Assembly (NCBI RefSeq): GCF_037038585.1 | Contig: NC_092525.1 | Location: 26,934,367 to 26,998,366, forward strand | DNA from: Patagioenas fasciata | Lineage: Eukaryota > Chordata > Aves > Columbiformes > Columbidae | Reading direction: 5' to 3' | DNA: 64,000 bases | Part shown: in pieces, positions 10,354-21,253 of the stretch | Layout of the letters: each line of letters begins with the position of its first letter | How positions within the stretch are numbered: position 1 is the first letter of the stretch | Notes under the pieces: generated by a model | The model's input: the letters and a program-made list of their open reading frames with translations, nothing else | Databases searched by the model: none | Told to the model about the DNA's origin: nothing | Made by a program: the position numbers and the translations under genes

Positions 10354-13239
10354 AAGGGGGATGGGGTGGTAGCTGGGCTTGTCCCAGTGGGGCAGCATTC
10401 TAAAACTGATGAGGACCGGGTGGCCTCCTGTGCCCCTAGGGAGAAATTGGTGTGCTCTTCTCGTTCCCTGAAATGCCTGTACACCAATGCACGCAGCATG
10501 GGGAATAAGCAGGAGGAGTTAGAATCCTATGTTTGGTCGAGAGATTATGATCTGGCGGCAATTACAGAAACGTGGTGGGACAGTTCACATGACTGGAATG
10601 TGGTCATGGATGGCTATGCCCTTTTCAGGAAAGACAGGCCAGCCAGGTGTGGTGGTGGAGTTGCCTCTCTATGTGAGAGAGCAACTACAATGTACTAAAT
10701 TCTGCCCACGAGAGGATGAGGAGTGCGTTGAGAGTGTATGGGTCAGGATCAAGAGACAAGCTGGCAGGGGTGATACGGTTGTAGGTGTCTATTACAGGCC
10801 ACCAGATCAGGCTGAGGAATTCGATGAGGCCTTCTATGGGCAGCTGAGAGGTGGCCTCACAGTCACAGGCCCTGGCTGTTGTGAGTGATTTTAACTTCCC
10901 TAATGTTTGCTGGAAGGACCATTCAGCCAGCCAGCCACAGTGCAGGAGGTTCCTCCAGTGCACTGATGATAACTTCCTCATGCAGATGGTGGAGGAGCCG
11001 ACTAGGAGGGGTGCGCTGCTGGATCTCATCCTCACTAACAAGGAGAATCTGGTCGAAGCAGTAAAGGTTGAGGGCTGCCTAGGTTGCAGTGACCACGAGA
11101 TGGTGGAGTTCAGTATCTTGTGTGGCAGGAACAGAATAGCAAGTAGAATTGCAAACCTGGACTTTAGCATGGCTAACTTTGGCCTTTTCAAGCAATTGCT
11201 AGGGGAAATCCCATGGGCAAGACTGCTTAAAGGAAGAGGGGCCCAAGATAGCTGGATTGCATTCAGAGATTGCTTCTTCCATGCTCAGGATCAGAGCATC
11301 CCCACATGTAGGAAGTCAAGGAAGGGAGCCAGGAGGCCTGTGTGGTTAAATGGGGATCTGTTGGGTATGCTCAAGCAGAAGAGGAGAGTTTACAGGTCAT
11401 GGAAGCAGGGACTGGCCACTTGGGAGGAATATAAGGCTGCTGTTAGAGGATTGTAGGAAGGCAGCTAGGATAGCCAAGGCCTCCTTAGAATTACAGCTGG
11501 CGAGAGGGGTCAAGGACAGCAAAAAGAACTTTTTCAAATACACAGCAGATAAAACTAAAACCAGAGGCAATATAGGCCCACTGATGAATGGGGTCGGTGC
11601 CCTGGTGGCGGAAGACACAGAGAAGGCAGAATTGCTGAATGCCTTCTTTGTCTCTGTCTACTCTGCTGGAGGCTGTCCTGGGGAGCCCTGTACCCCTGAG
11701 ACCCCGGATGAAGCCAGGTCAATGGAGGAGTTTGCTTTAGTCGATGAGGACTGGGTTAGGGAGCAATTAAATAGTCTGGACATCCATAAATCCATTGGTC
11801 CAGATGGGATGCATCCGTGGGTGCTGAGGGAGCTGGCTGAAGTCATTGCTAGACCACTTTCCATCATCTTCGTCAAGTCTTGGGAAATGGGAGAGGTGCC
11901 CGAGGATTGGAGGAAAGCAAATGTCACTCCAGTCTTCAAAAAGGGCAAGAAGGAGCACCCGGGTAATTATAGACCGGTCAGCCTCACCTCTGTCTCTGGG
12001 AAAGTAACGGAACAGCTTATCCTTGGTGCCATCTCAAGGCATATCAAGGATAAGAGGGTTATTAGGGGCAGTCAGCATGGCTTTACCAAGGGTAGGTCAT
12101 GCTTGACCAACCTCATAGCCTTTTATGAGAATGTAACAAGATGGATGGATGATGGCAGAGCGGTGGATGTGGTCTACCCTGACTTCAGTAAAGCCTTTGA
12201 CACAGTCTCCCACAGCATCCTCACAGCTAAGTTGAGGAGGTGTGGTCTAGACAATAGAGTAGTGAGGTGGGTTGCAAACTGGCTTAAAGAGAGAAGCCAG
12301 AGAGTGGTGGTCAATGGTGCGGAGTCCAGTTGGAGGCCAGTATCTAGTGGAGTGCCTCAGGGGTCAGTACTGGGGCCAATATTATTCAATATATTCATTA
12401 ACGATTTGGACGAGGGAATTGAGTGTACTATCAGCAAGTTTGCTGATGACACTAAGCTGGGAGGAGTGGCTGACACACCAGAAGGCTGTGCTGCCATCCA
12501 GCGGGACCTGGACAGGCTGGAGAGTTGGGTGGCAATAACCTGATGAAATTTAACAAGGGAAAGTGTAGAGTCCTGCATCTGGGCAGGAACAACCCCACGT
12601 TCCAGTATAGGTTGGGAAAGTACATATTAGAGAGCAGTGTAGGGGAAAGGGACCTGGGGGTCCTGGTGGACAACAGGATGACCATGAGCCAGCACTGTGC
12701 CCTTGTGGCCAGGAAGGCCAATGGCATCCTCGGGTGTATTACAAGGGGGGTGGTTAGTAGATCGAGAGAGGTCCTCCTTCCCCTCTACTCCGCCCTGGTG
12801 AGACCCCATCTAGAATAGTGTCCAGTTCTGGGCCCCTCAGTTCAAGAAGGACAGGGAACCGCTGGAGAGGGTCCAGCGTAGGGCAACAAAGACGATTAAG
12901 GGAGTGGAGCACTTCCCTTATGAAGAAAGGCTGAGGGAGCTGAGTCTCTTTAGTTTGGAGAAGAGGAGACTGGGGGGTGACCTTATTAATGTTTATAAAT
13001 ATATAAAGGGTGAGTGTCATGAGGATGGAGCCAGGCTCTTCTCAGTGGCAAACAATGATAGGACAAGGTGTAATGGGATCAAGCTGGAACACAAGAGGTT
13101 CCACTTAAATTTGAGAAAAAACTTCTTCTCAGTGAGAATGACAGAGCACTGGAACAGGCTGCCCAGGGAGGTTGTGGAGTCTCCTACTCTGGAGACATTC
13201 AAAACCTGCCTGGACATGTTCCTGTGCGACCTCACCTAG
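10354..13239 (+). pseudogene. CR1 ORF2 remnant (endonuclease-reverse transcriptase)
   Basis: The endonuclease start is visible as CLYTNARSMGNKQEELE, followed by TETWWD and SDFNFPNVCW. The reverse transcriptase retains [33 protein letters not shown] and the catalytic FADD (12439-12450). The C-terminal part includes [18 protein letters not shown] and ends at the stop at 13239. At least five frame breaks are visible, near 10663, 10860, 11445, 12530 and 12816. The element is therefore a dead copy even though the longest uninterrupted piece (11350-12543) spans most of the reverse transcriptase. Confidence 0.93.
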
Positions 13240-13303
13240 GTGTTCCTGCTCCAGCAGGGGGATTGGACTAGATGATCTTTTGAGGTCCCTTCCAATCCCA
13301 AAC

Positions 13304-13323
13304 ATACTGTGATACTGTGATAC
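13304..13323 (+). repeat. CR1 3'-terminal octamer repeat
   Basis: Two perfect copies of ATACTGTG plus a partial third. CR1 elements end in short tandem octamers thought to be added or recognised during target-primed reverse transcription. This marks the true 3' end of the insertion. Confidence 0.93.
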
Positions 13324-13937
13324 ATTTAAAGCATGCAGCCCCTGTGGGCAAGTCAGCCCAGGGTCAGCAATGAAAACTTATATACCAGTTCACAAGCATC
13401 ACATTATGTCTTCTACAGCACATACAGCACATTTAAGAAATAAGATACTCCATCATTATTATTCTTTTACCATGGTGTACTATTCTGTGCAGACATATAT
13501 ATCATACAAGTATTTAAAAGACTAACAACAAAGCAGCTTGCAAACTTGGACGAAAAAGAAGTCATAGTAACTAAAATACTGTAGTATTTTAGAAGCCTTA
13601 TAGAGTAAGTTAGATTTAGTAGGGATTTTTCTTCACATACAAGTCACACCCTCATCAAATTCACACTAGTTTAACACTTAAGTTCCTGGCTAATTCTACA
13701 AAAAAAATCCTTAGAGAAATTCTGAAGGTGATACTAACAGAAGAAGTTAAAGTAGATAAGGCTGATTTTTTTTTTTTTTTTTTAAAGAAGGAGGCTTAGC
13801 ATTCCCTAAGATACTGTTACAATATACAAGACCAAAAAAAAAAAAATCCCACCACCAAAAAGTTAAATGACAAACAACTAGAAACCCCATACCGTATTTT
13901 GTATTTTATTAATATGTTGGATGCAATGGCAACTTAC

Positions 13938-14085
13938 CACCTCCGCTTCCAGTGATTTTATTTTGCTTTCATAAGCTTCTTTTTGTGAGGTCAGTTCTTG
14001 CTGAACCATCTCTTTTGCAATTTGGACACTTTGCATCATTTCTTCCTTGGCTTTAAGTCGTGCCTCTTTGATTTCTGATTCAAGC
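13938..14085 (-). CDS. KIF14: KIF14 exon 17
   Basis: Encodes residues 933-981, coiled coil (LESEIKEARLKAKEEMMQSV...). It is 148 nt. The acceptor is GCTTGTAG, with its first base completing Gln932, and the donor GTG|GTAAGT. Confidence 0.96.
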
Positions 14086-14928
14086 CTACAAGCAGAAGTA
14101 TCATAAATTTAGAATGCTGGCTTGAATCTCTTATAGGGTGTATAGAGGTTATAATATTTTCTTCTACCATGACAGGAGCCTCCAATTTCAACAGTAAAAG
14201 TGAGTTGTGGTTGGGTTTGGGTTTTTTTGTTTTGTTCTGGTTTTTTAAATACTTTTATGCTTTATCTAGATATTTTTGATTTCATAGGGAAAATGTAGAC
14301 ACTGGTAAAGATGGAAGACATTCCAGAATTTAAAAATCTACTTGATTTCCATATTTATTTTATTATGCACCTTTCTATTACAGTTCTTAATTTTGTGAAA
14401 CTCTAAATCACATGAAGATGCAGAAAAGCAAACTTTAAGTCAATGAGTCTTGCAGTTTAATACCTCCCTGGAACAAAGCAAGTATATAAACCACTTCACT
14501 GTGTCTCAAATTCTTCATCACAGAAGACCAAGATTGCAACTTTGGGTCCTTATTTTCCTAAGGCATTTGCATTTCAGGATTTAAATCTCTCTGAAACATC
14601 AAAAGTCAATTTCAGACTCATTATGTGCTTGGAGAAAAATGTAACAGAAGATGCACACTACTTTGAGAACCTCTGGAGCTCAGCATTTAATAGTGGTCTA
14701 CATTCTTGATAACAGGACTAGATTGTGGTGATCACCTCTTAGAAGTACACACTCATTTCCCTTAAGTCTGGGACTTCCATTTCCATTATAAATGGAAACC
14801 TTGCTATTTTGCAACTTTTCCCTTATTGTGAAAAAAATAATAATCTTAAGTTTCTTATTTCTTAAACTTATCACACAGCTGCATTAAAAACTGAATTCAT
14901 CTTTAGAACAAGAAGATACAATACTTAC

Positions 14929-15089
14929 TGTGTTCTTTGTGCAATAATCAGTTCATTCTTTGCGAATTCAAAATCTTTTGGATCATCAGGCAAAAACGTT
15001 CTCCCACAGGATGGCCCTTTAACTTTCTGAACTTCTACTGGATGGTTAAACCTGAAATAATGATCTCCCCCAAGGATCACTCTATCACC
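14929..15089 (-). CDS. KIF14: KIF14 exon 16
   Basis: Encodes residues 879-931: the end of the FHA domain (GDRVILGGDHYFRFNHP) and the start of the coiled coil (FEFAKNELIIAQRT). It is 161 nt with acceptor CCCAATAG and donor ACA|GTAAGT. Confidence 0.97.
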
Positions 15090-15319
15090 CTATTGGGAAA
15101 CAGGAAAAAAAAAAAAAAATTTCTCCTGTAACTTCTAGGTTTATAAGCAAATTTACAGTACTTAAAACATAACGTGTGGGGCTAGAAACAAAGAGGAAGA
15201 GAAAAATCTCTACAGTTTTGAGAGCCTTCTAAAAAGAACCTGCAGTCTGAAGTTGTAATATTAACAGAGCTAAGAAATCCATGCATGCACACATAACTCT
15301 TACCAAATCAATTACTTAC

Positions 15320-15422
15320 ATGATGCAGAACTGTTGGGTCTAAAATGCATTTCCCATTTACATATGTCTTTGCTTCTCTCAGTGGAATAATACTCACTTT
15401 GCCATCAATATTTTTTACAACA
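15320..15422 (-). CDS. KIF14: KIF14 exon 15 (FHA domain)
   Basis: Encodes residues 844-878, central FHA strands including EAKTYVNGK with the conserved Asn866. It is 103 nt with acceptor GTTTTTAG and donor CAT|GTAAGT. Confidence 0.96.
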
Positions 15423-15554
15423 CTAAAAACAAGAAACATTTGCGGTATCAGTAGCTCCTGTTAACTGCTAGTTATGTTACTTAATAGACTAAAATTTATG
15501 CCTTTTTTATTTATTTCCTGCTCTCACTTCAAGTATAAAAAGAATACTACATAC

Positions 15555-15739
15555 CAATGGTCATCAGCAATTAGCACTCCGGAAAGCTGGATATCATGTT
15601 TCGCATTTGGTGTATACCTTCCAACTGTAGTTTCTCCTTCTTTGATCATATACAACAGCACCTCAGAAAGCTGAGGATCTTCATTAAGATTGACAAGGTT
15701 TGGTAAATGATTATCCATTTTGAATGCAATTCCTGCTTT
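15555..15739 (-). CDS. KIF14: KIF14 exon 14 (linker and FHA start)
   Basis: Encodes residues 783-843. It carries the conserved pre-FHA block HLPNLVNLNEDPQLSE and the FHA Gly822-Arg823 (TTVGRY), the phosphate-binding-loop arginine of FHA domains. It is 185 nt with acceptor TTATCTAG and donor TTG|GTATGT. Confidence 0.97.
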
Positions 15740-15951
15740 CTAGATAAAAGAGAGCTCTGAATAATAAACAATTTGTTTTGTGCCTTCAAATATCTATATC
15801 AATTTTTTCTAAGCCATCACAGTAGTCAGTTAGAAGAATAGCATTAAGGAAACCAGATCTTACAACTATTCCAATTCTTCCGCAAGGTTTGTTCATGTTA
15901 TATTTTCTGTACTATCTCCTACAGAAAGCAAAGTGAAGAAAGTAAATGTAC

Positions 15952-16015
15952 CTGCAATTCTTTTATATCTTCTAATTTCCTTTTTTCGGCTTGTTCAAAT
16001 TTTTCTTTCCAGGCC
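15952..16015 (-). CDS. KIF14: KIF14 exon 13
   Basis: A 64-nt exon encoding residues 762-782 (AWKEKFEQAEKRKLEDIKEL), a short charged coiled coil after the motor neck. The acceptor is ATTAAG, with its first base completing Arg761, and the donor CAG|GTACAT. Confidence 0.93.
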
Positions 16016-16113
16016 CTTAATATATTTAAGGGAAAATAAAACAACGTATTAGAAAAAAAAATACAGCATATAAATTTCACCATTTCTATTTTCATGTAAG
16101 ACAACTGCCCAAC

Positions 16114-16261
16114 CTTTGCATCTCTGCCATGTCCCTCTCCTGCCGGTGCAATTTTATCCTTAGAGACGTTATTTCCTGCAAATAACGTCTGTATTTTTCA
16201 GGATCGGTGTTCAGAGCACTTCTCTGGGCTGCCTTCAGTTTTTCAATTTCAGCTTTCAATT
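16114..16261 (-). CDS. KIF14: KIF14 exon 12 (neck coiled coil)
   Basis: Encodes residues 712-760, ELKAEIEKLKAAQRSALNTD to RDMAEMQ, the neck helix just after the motor. It is 148 nt with acceptor AATTTAG and donor AAAG|GTTGGG. Confidence 0.96.
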
Positions 16262-16645
16262 CTAAATTAAACAAACCAGACACACAGCACACACAAAAAA
16301 CAAAGACAAAATATGGTTTAGACATTTTAGTACAAGAGTAAAAAATTAATCCTATTATTTAATTAAAAATGAGATACCTTTTCTAATTCTAGGTTCTCAG
16401 GTATAGCCTAAGATACCACCTGAACTTAGTCAAAAAACAAACAAACCAACCCCACAAACAAAATGAACAAAAAACAGCTGACAAAGAATAATAATATTCA
16501 AAGGAAGATACCCTAGGTTGCATTAGCCTGTTTGACTAGTAGCCCAGTCAACACAATAGATTATTCATAGTAACAACTCCTATGCAGCAAAAAGTTAAAT
16601 ACATGCAAATGAAAGACCCTCAAAGACTGCAGATGTCAACCTCAC

Positions 16646-16818
16646 CTCTGATTAGTTTGGCATTCACATCTTCATTTACTTTAGCAATGTTGATAATTGA
16701 ACGAGCCTGTTTTGCATAGCGAAGAGTGCTGAGTGTTTCTTCTGTGCTGCTAGCAGCTGGACTTATTGTGGCAATCATAGCAGTTTGTGAATTTCCACCC
16801 AGACTTTCCTTTAACAAC
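16646..16818 (-). CDS. KIF14: KIF14 exon 11 (motor C-terminal part)
   Basis: Encodes residues 655-711, [20 protein letters not shown] and [17 protein letters not shown], the last motor strands and helix alpha-6. The conserved LGGNS and TLRYA motifs are intact. It is 173 nt. The acceptor is ATGAAG with a poor polypyrimidine tract and the donor AGAG|GTGAGG. Confidence 0.97.
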
Positions 16819-17149
16819 CTTCATTTGACAGGAGAGTAGAAGTCAATCCTCAGGCCCCAACATTGAAATAAAAATGAAACTTCTTAAACTGGACAGATTA
16901 CAAAATACCTAAGGTCTTGCTACTTATTTGAGAGTGATTGTTAGATACTTGAAACACAAACCAAGGCCCTGCTTATTCGTCTTTACGTGATGCAACAGGC
17001 TAATTTCTTCCCTCCACAATTTATTTGAGAGAGAGGGAGGGAAGGTGACAGGGAGGAAAGGGATGTGATGTGACGTCTCCTGAATAGAAGAATCCACGAT
17101 CTGAGAAAGCCTTTACTTCTACATAAAAAAAATTCTGAAGCATACATAC

Positions 17150-17268
17150 CAAGTAAGGACAGATTCCCGGTAAGGAATGAAAGTTTTCTTTCCATTTTGA
17201 GATTGTTTGGAGAGTGCAGAAATAACCTTTCCAAGTGTTAACAACGATTTATTGATACTCACACCCTC
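17150..17268 (-). CDS. KIF14: KIF14 exon 10 (motor, helix alpha-4/alpha-5)
   Basis: Encodes residues 615-653, [20 protein letters not shown] and IPYRESVLT, the microtubule-binding alpha-4 and loop 12 region. It is 119 nt with acceptor TGTGTAG and donor TTG|GTATGT. The last two bases join exon 11 as Trp654. Confidence 0.97.
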
Positions 17269-17830
17269 CTACACAAAGCAAAAATAAAGTAATTATAACA
17301 TGGTTGTGTTTTCTTGTATGATGTTACAGTGATTTAACTGTGCTTATTCAACATATGGTACAGCTGTAGCATATTAGATGTCACTGCTGATTGAAAAAAC
17401 AGCAATAAGATGCAAGAATAGCCTAGAAGATCTTCATTTGGAAAGAACAGAGACCCCGACTTTAAAATAAGCACTGTGACAAATCATCAAACTTAAGATG
17501 GCAGCTTGAAAGAAAGTCTCTTACTAGAAACTCTGTTTACTTAAAAATCCCCAAAGAAGTGGCAACCCCCAGCTCCATGCAATATCCAATTCATTATTTG
17601 GGAAGCCACGTGGACAGTTTTTTCTCATTCTTTCTAAAGGATCAGTAGGCGTATAATAGCACAGGGAGCACTGTCCTAAGCAAGATCTGGCCTGCCATAC
17701 TGTGTGCTCAGCCCAGCTTCTTAGGGCCATCACCCTCACCAGCAAAATGCTGTGCAATATTTATAAGCATAACTGCAGTCCTTGGAGGTGAGGATGCTTT
17801 GCAGTCAATCCTTTTCCAGTCTTGGTTTAC

Positions 17831-17944
17831 CTTCAGCCTTTCTCCAGTGGTCTGAGCTCTTGAGCAGCATTCACTGCCAGCTAGATCAATCAGATTTATG
17901 TGACTGCTAAGCCTGTGATCACGTTCTTCATCCACAAATTCTAC
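17831..17944 (-). CDS. KIF14: KIF14 exon 9 (switch II)
   Basis: Encodes residues 577-614 with INLIDLAGSE (switch II, 592-601) followed by Cys-Cys-Ser. Kinesins almost always have Arg directly after DLAGSE. Here codon 602 (17867-17869) is TGC. It is 114 nt, phase 0, with acceptor TTCCCAG and donor AAG|GTAAAC. Confidence 0.97.
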
Positions 17945-18986
17945 CTGGGAAAAAAGGGAGAAGTTTGCATTCGAACCAAAACAAAAACCCTGAGGACAAG
18001 CTGTTCACTTTAAATCCATAAAAAATTGACACTTCCGTTTACTTTTGACAGGATACCTTCGTGTACATCCCTTGAAGGAGACTAACTTCAGACATTCAAC
18101 CATAGTATCAACTGTTTGTAGTTGAATAACTGTATAAGCATAAAATGCACAAACAACAGATTAGCCAAGTACAGGTTTGGGTCTGAAGCTTGACTGTTGC
18201 AGCTATTCAATACCAACAGAAAACAATAAACTGTTACTGACTTCATCCAATGAAGATCAGCTAAGTAGCCAGCAGAAAAGTCTCTGGACTAGTTCTGATG
18301 GGGGGGGAGGCGGGGGAGGGAGGCACAAAATCTAGAGGGGAAGAAGGAAGGATTAGCAAATTGGGTCAAAAAATTAAAGCTACCAAGAACAAAAAGCCCA
18401 ACCCAACAAGCTATTTGTGAACGGAGAAAACTGGCAATCTGTAGAGTTATGAGGAGCTCTACCTATTTCACTTCTGACTTCAGCCTCATCTCACTAAGTC
18501 AGGTTTTGTCTCTTACGCATCTGTAAATCAGATGAAGAGTTGCAGTCCCTATATCCTGGATGCACATGGGTAAGAGAGGTATCCTGAAGCAAGGTAACTT
18601 TACACAGTGAACTGTGTTGAAACTGAGTAGAAACTGCATCTTGTGCCATTGTCTCAGCTCACCACCTGTAGAAATTTGGCACAGCTATCCACCTTGCATG
18701 GCCTAACCTTCTTCAAAGCTAATATGTATTGGCACCAGTGGGAAATTAGGTATGGCCTCAAATTGTATTCCAGTTACATCTCACAACTCTAAGAACCTTG
18801 GAACTACACTCCTAGATATGCCAGTCTAGATACATCTAATATTGCTGCTATAAATATATCATCAGAATCTACTCAAAACATGTAAAATAAAACAAGTTTT
18901 GCATTTTCAAGTATATTCTCACAACAATTTCCTAGTCAGCATATAAGATGACTTTTTACTACCCAATTTGAACAGATACAAAATAC

Positions 18987-19094
18987 CTTGGTTTGTGTCA
19001 TGACAAGGGTGAAGACAGAATGAGATCTAGAACTCTTGTCATTCATTACTGTAGCAGCTGTTGCTCTCTGCTTATTTCCTAGTTCAAGCCAACT
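18987..19094 (-). CDS. KIF14: KIF14 exon 8 (switch I)
   Basis: Encodes residues 541-576, SWLELGNKQRATAAT, switch I NDKSSRSHS (558-566) and the following VFTLVMTQTK strand. It is 108 nt, phase 0, with acceptor CTTACAG and donor AAG|GTATTT. Confidence 0.97.
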
Positions 19095-19432
19095 CTGTAA
19101 GAGATAGAAGTCAGGATGTAAAACCAAAACCTACTTTGGATAGTTAACTGCAGCTTACAATGTTCGCAAATAAAGTTATTAACAGAAAAGATAACTATAT
19201 AAGGGAAGAATTAAGTTTAAGAGATAACCATGTGAAGAGAGTGAAGCTTGCCTGTATGTATGCACTTAGCTCCATTCTACAGGACTGCTCTTCATTATCC
19301 TTTTACAAAATATAGACTACTAGGCAGTCTGTAAAGCATTTTCTTCCCATCTCTGAAATTTAGTTTTCAGCAGTGAAGGAAGGAGCAAGTATAAATATTT
19401 TTATTCCCTTTTGGTAACCAAATAACTCTTAC

Positions 19433-19463
19433 CTGGATATCGGAGTAAGAACTGACAACATTC
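19433..19463 (-). CDS. KIF14: KIF14 exon 7 (31-nt microexon)
   Basis: Encodes the rest of Val530 plus NVVSSYSDIQ (531-540) in the motor core. It is only 31 nt, with acceptor ACTTTAG and donor CAG|GTAAGA. It is supported by phase on both sides and by family similarity (mammals have a SSYADIQ-like segment here). Confidence 0.92.
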
Positions 19464-19812
19464 CTAAAGTAGGGGAAAAAGAAAAGTTTGTGTTCAGGCT
19501 GTTTTCTTTCTACATTTTTCAGTGCTGTCTGAGTTTTGACACATTTCCCCAGTTACAGACACAAAGCAAATATAACATGAAAGCTCCAGTCTTGAGAATT
19601 CCACACATCTATTTCACTAAAGTAATACACTAAAGGAAACATGCCAAGTCAAGCTAGACATGGGTATGCATTTTTGTAAAAACTACAGGATACTAAGATC
19701 TTGCCTAATTTACTGGTGAGCATACAAGTTTTCACAGAGCCTCAAGGTAATAATTAGCACACACTTTCAGGATTACACAAGACCTATCAAAATGAAAACA
19801 GTTAAGACTTAC

Positions 19813-19865
19813 ACTGTCAGGCCTTCCACATATGGTCCCAACACTGGATGTTCTCTTACACGAAG
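19813..19865 (-). CDS. KIF14: KIF14 exon 6
   Basis: Encodes residues 513-529 plus two bases (LRVREHPVLGPYVEGLTV), motor core. It is 53 nt with acceptor TCACTAG and donor AGT|GTAAGT. Confidence 0.95.
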
Positions 19866-20296
19866 CTAGTGAGAATAATTTTAAAAGAAAAATTATTAGG
19901 AGTGCAGTAGTTAGACCTCACAATCAGGAATATCTTAAAATTAAGAGAAAGCCTATCTACATCCCTAGCATGACATTTATCATCAACAAAACTTAGCATG
20001 AATCAACTAGAACAATATTTTCAGGAAAATACTTACAACTGAATTTCTCCAAAACCCAATTTTCTGTGATATATATCTATCAAGTTTCCAAGTTAAATAG
20101 CTTGGCTCAAAATCACTGCCAAAATTCAGATGAAATCACTGCTACTATAAACAAGGCAGTATAGTTTTTATATGACTAGTCCACGTAAGTCCCAAGTTTA
20201 GGATAAAGGACTTATTTCAACAGCAAGTTGAATGCAGTATACCTTCTTTATCATAAAAGAATAAGACGAGAGGAGAGGGAAAGGAGGAGGAGACCA

Positions 20297-20383
20297 GGGG
20301 GAGAGGGGGAAGAGGAGGAGGGGGAGAGGGGGAAGAGGAGGAGGGGGAGAGGGGGAAGAGGAGGAGGGGGAGAGGGGGAAGAA
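20297..20383. repeat. 23-bp polypurine tandem repeat, about 4 copies
   Basis: A G/A-only minisatellite. The AGAGGGGGA core recurs at 20302, 20325, 20348 and 20371, exactly 23 bp apart. It is preceded by irregular purine-rich sequence from about 20262. It lies in the KIF14 intron between exons 5 and 6, so the transcript reads as polypyrimidine. Confidence 0.97.
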
Positions 20384-21154
20384 CTTCCTGGCAGCCCCAT
20401 GGTTCTAAGCAGTAAATTATCCAGGGCCAAGAATCTGAAAGATACTATCCACATCTTGGTGCTAAGCTCTGTTACAGTTTAAGGCCTAGAAGAACTTAGC
20501 TGAAAGAAAAATCACTAAAAAAGAGAACTGGTCTTGTTTTTAACAAAACCAAGACAGCTCTTACATGATAGTAGTTTTCTGTAGCTGGGCACTATAAATA
20601 TACAGAGGAAACAAAGTAGAGAAAAATTCTCCCTTTGCAAATATTAACATTTTTTCATGTACTTTGGACTGCAATTAGATGCATTGGGTCAGTGGCAAAG
20701 GTATCCCAGCAGACAACACTACATAGATGTTTTCAGAAAGTGAATGGCTGTTTCTTAATTACAAGATTATAACTCAAATTATATTGCACAGAATAGTCTT
20801 AATGCAACCTGGACATTTAGATAAATACTAGTCTAAGAGACTTTTTATAAAGGCTGATAAGATCATCTTCATTTTGCAGATAAGGAAAGATGCTAACAAC
20901 AATTTTGAGACATTCTGCTGAATTTTTTTTGTTTCTATTCCAGCAAGAATTTGTTTTGCTTAGCATTTCTTAAGTGCCAAGCATTTTACTTGCAGTTATA
21001 TACTAAGATTTATTAATTGAATCCCATTATTCACAACAATCTAAAGTATTTAGATAACAAAACAATGGTCACTTGTCATTTGTGCATTTTTGTGTAGAGA
21101 ATAGATGCCACTACTTTTAGATTATGCATATACTTTTTTCTGCGAGCAACTTAC

Positions 21155-21253
21155 TGGTTGTTTCTTCTGTCCACTTTCAGCTTTAAAGACTAGTAAGTCA
21201 TGAATTTTCTCATTGTATACTTCGAAAAAGCTCATTTCAAGATGATACAAAAT
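21155..21253 (-). CDS. KIF14: KIF14 exon 5
   Basis: Encodes residues 480-512, LYHLEMSFFEVYNEKIHDLL, the classic kinesin EVYNE strand. It is 99 nt, phase 0, with acceptor TTATTAG and donor CCA|GTAAGT. Confidence 0.97.

Larger units (their letters stand above)
9405..13323 (+). mobile_element. CR1 LINE, near-complete, 5'-truncated, disabled
   Basis: A CR1 non-LTR retrotransposon about 3.9 kb long, lying antisense to KIF14 between exons 17 and 18. ORF1 (esterase-like) and ORF2 (endonuclease plus reverse transcriptase) are both recognisable but broken. The 3' UTR carries the CR1-typical segment ending in GAGGTCCCTTCCAATC, followed by two full copies of the 8-bp terminal unit ATACTGTG. No target-site duplication is evident, which is usual for CR1. 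The exact 5' boundary is uncertain by about 15 bp. Its GC content is far above the surrounding intron. Confidence 0.97.

Noticed and set aside
10685-11191. 168-codon minus-strand frame inside the CR1
   Set aside because: It is the shadow of the CR1 ORF2 endonuclease region on the opposite strand.
20228-20482. 84-codon frame through the GA-rich repeat
   Set aside because: It is the direct translation of a polypurine minisatellite and is open on both strands for that reason.
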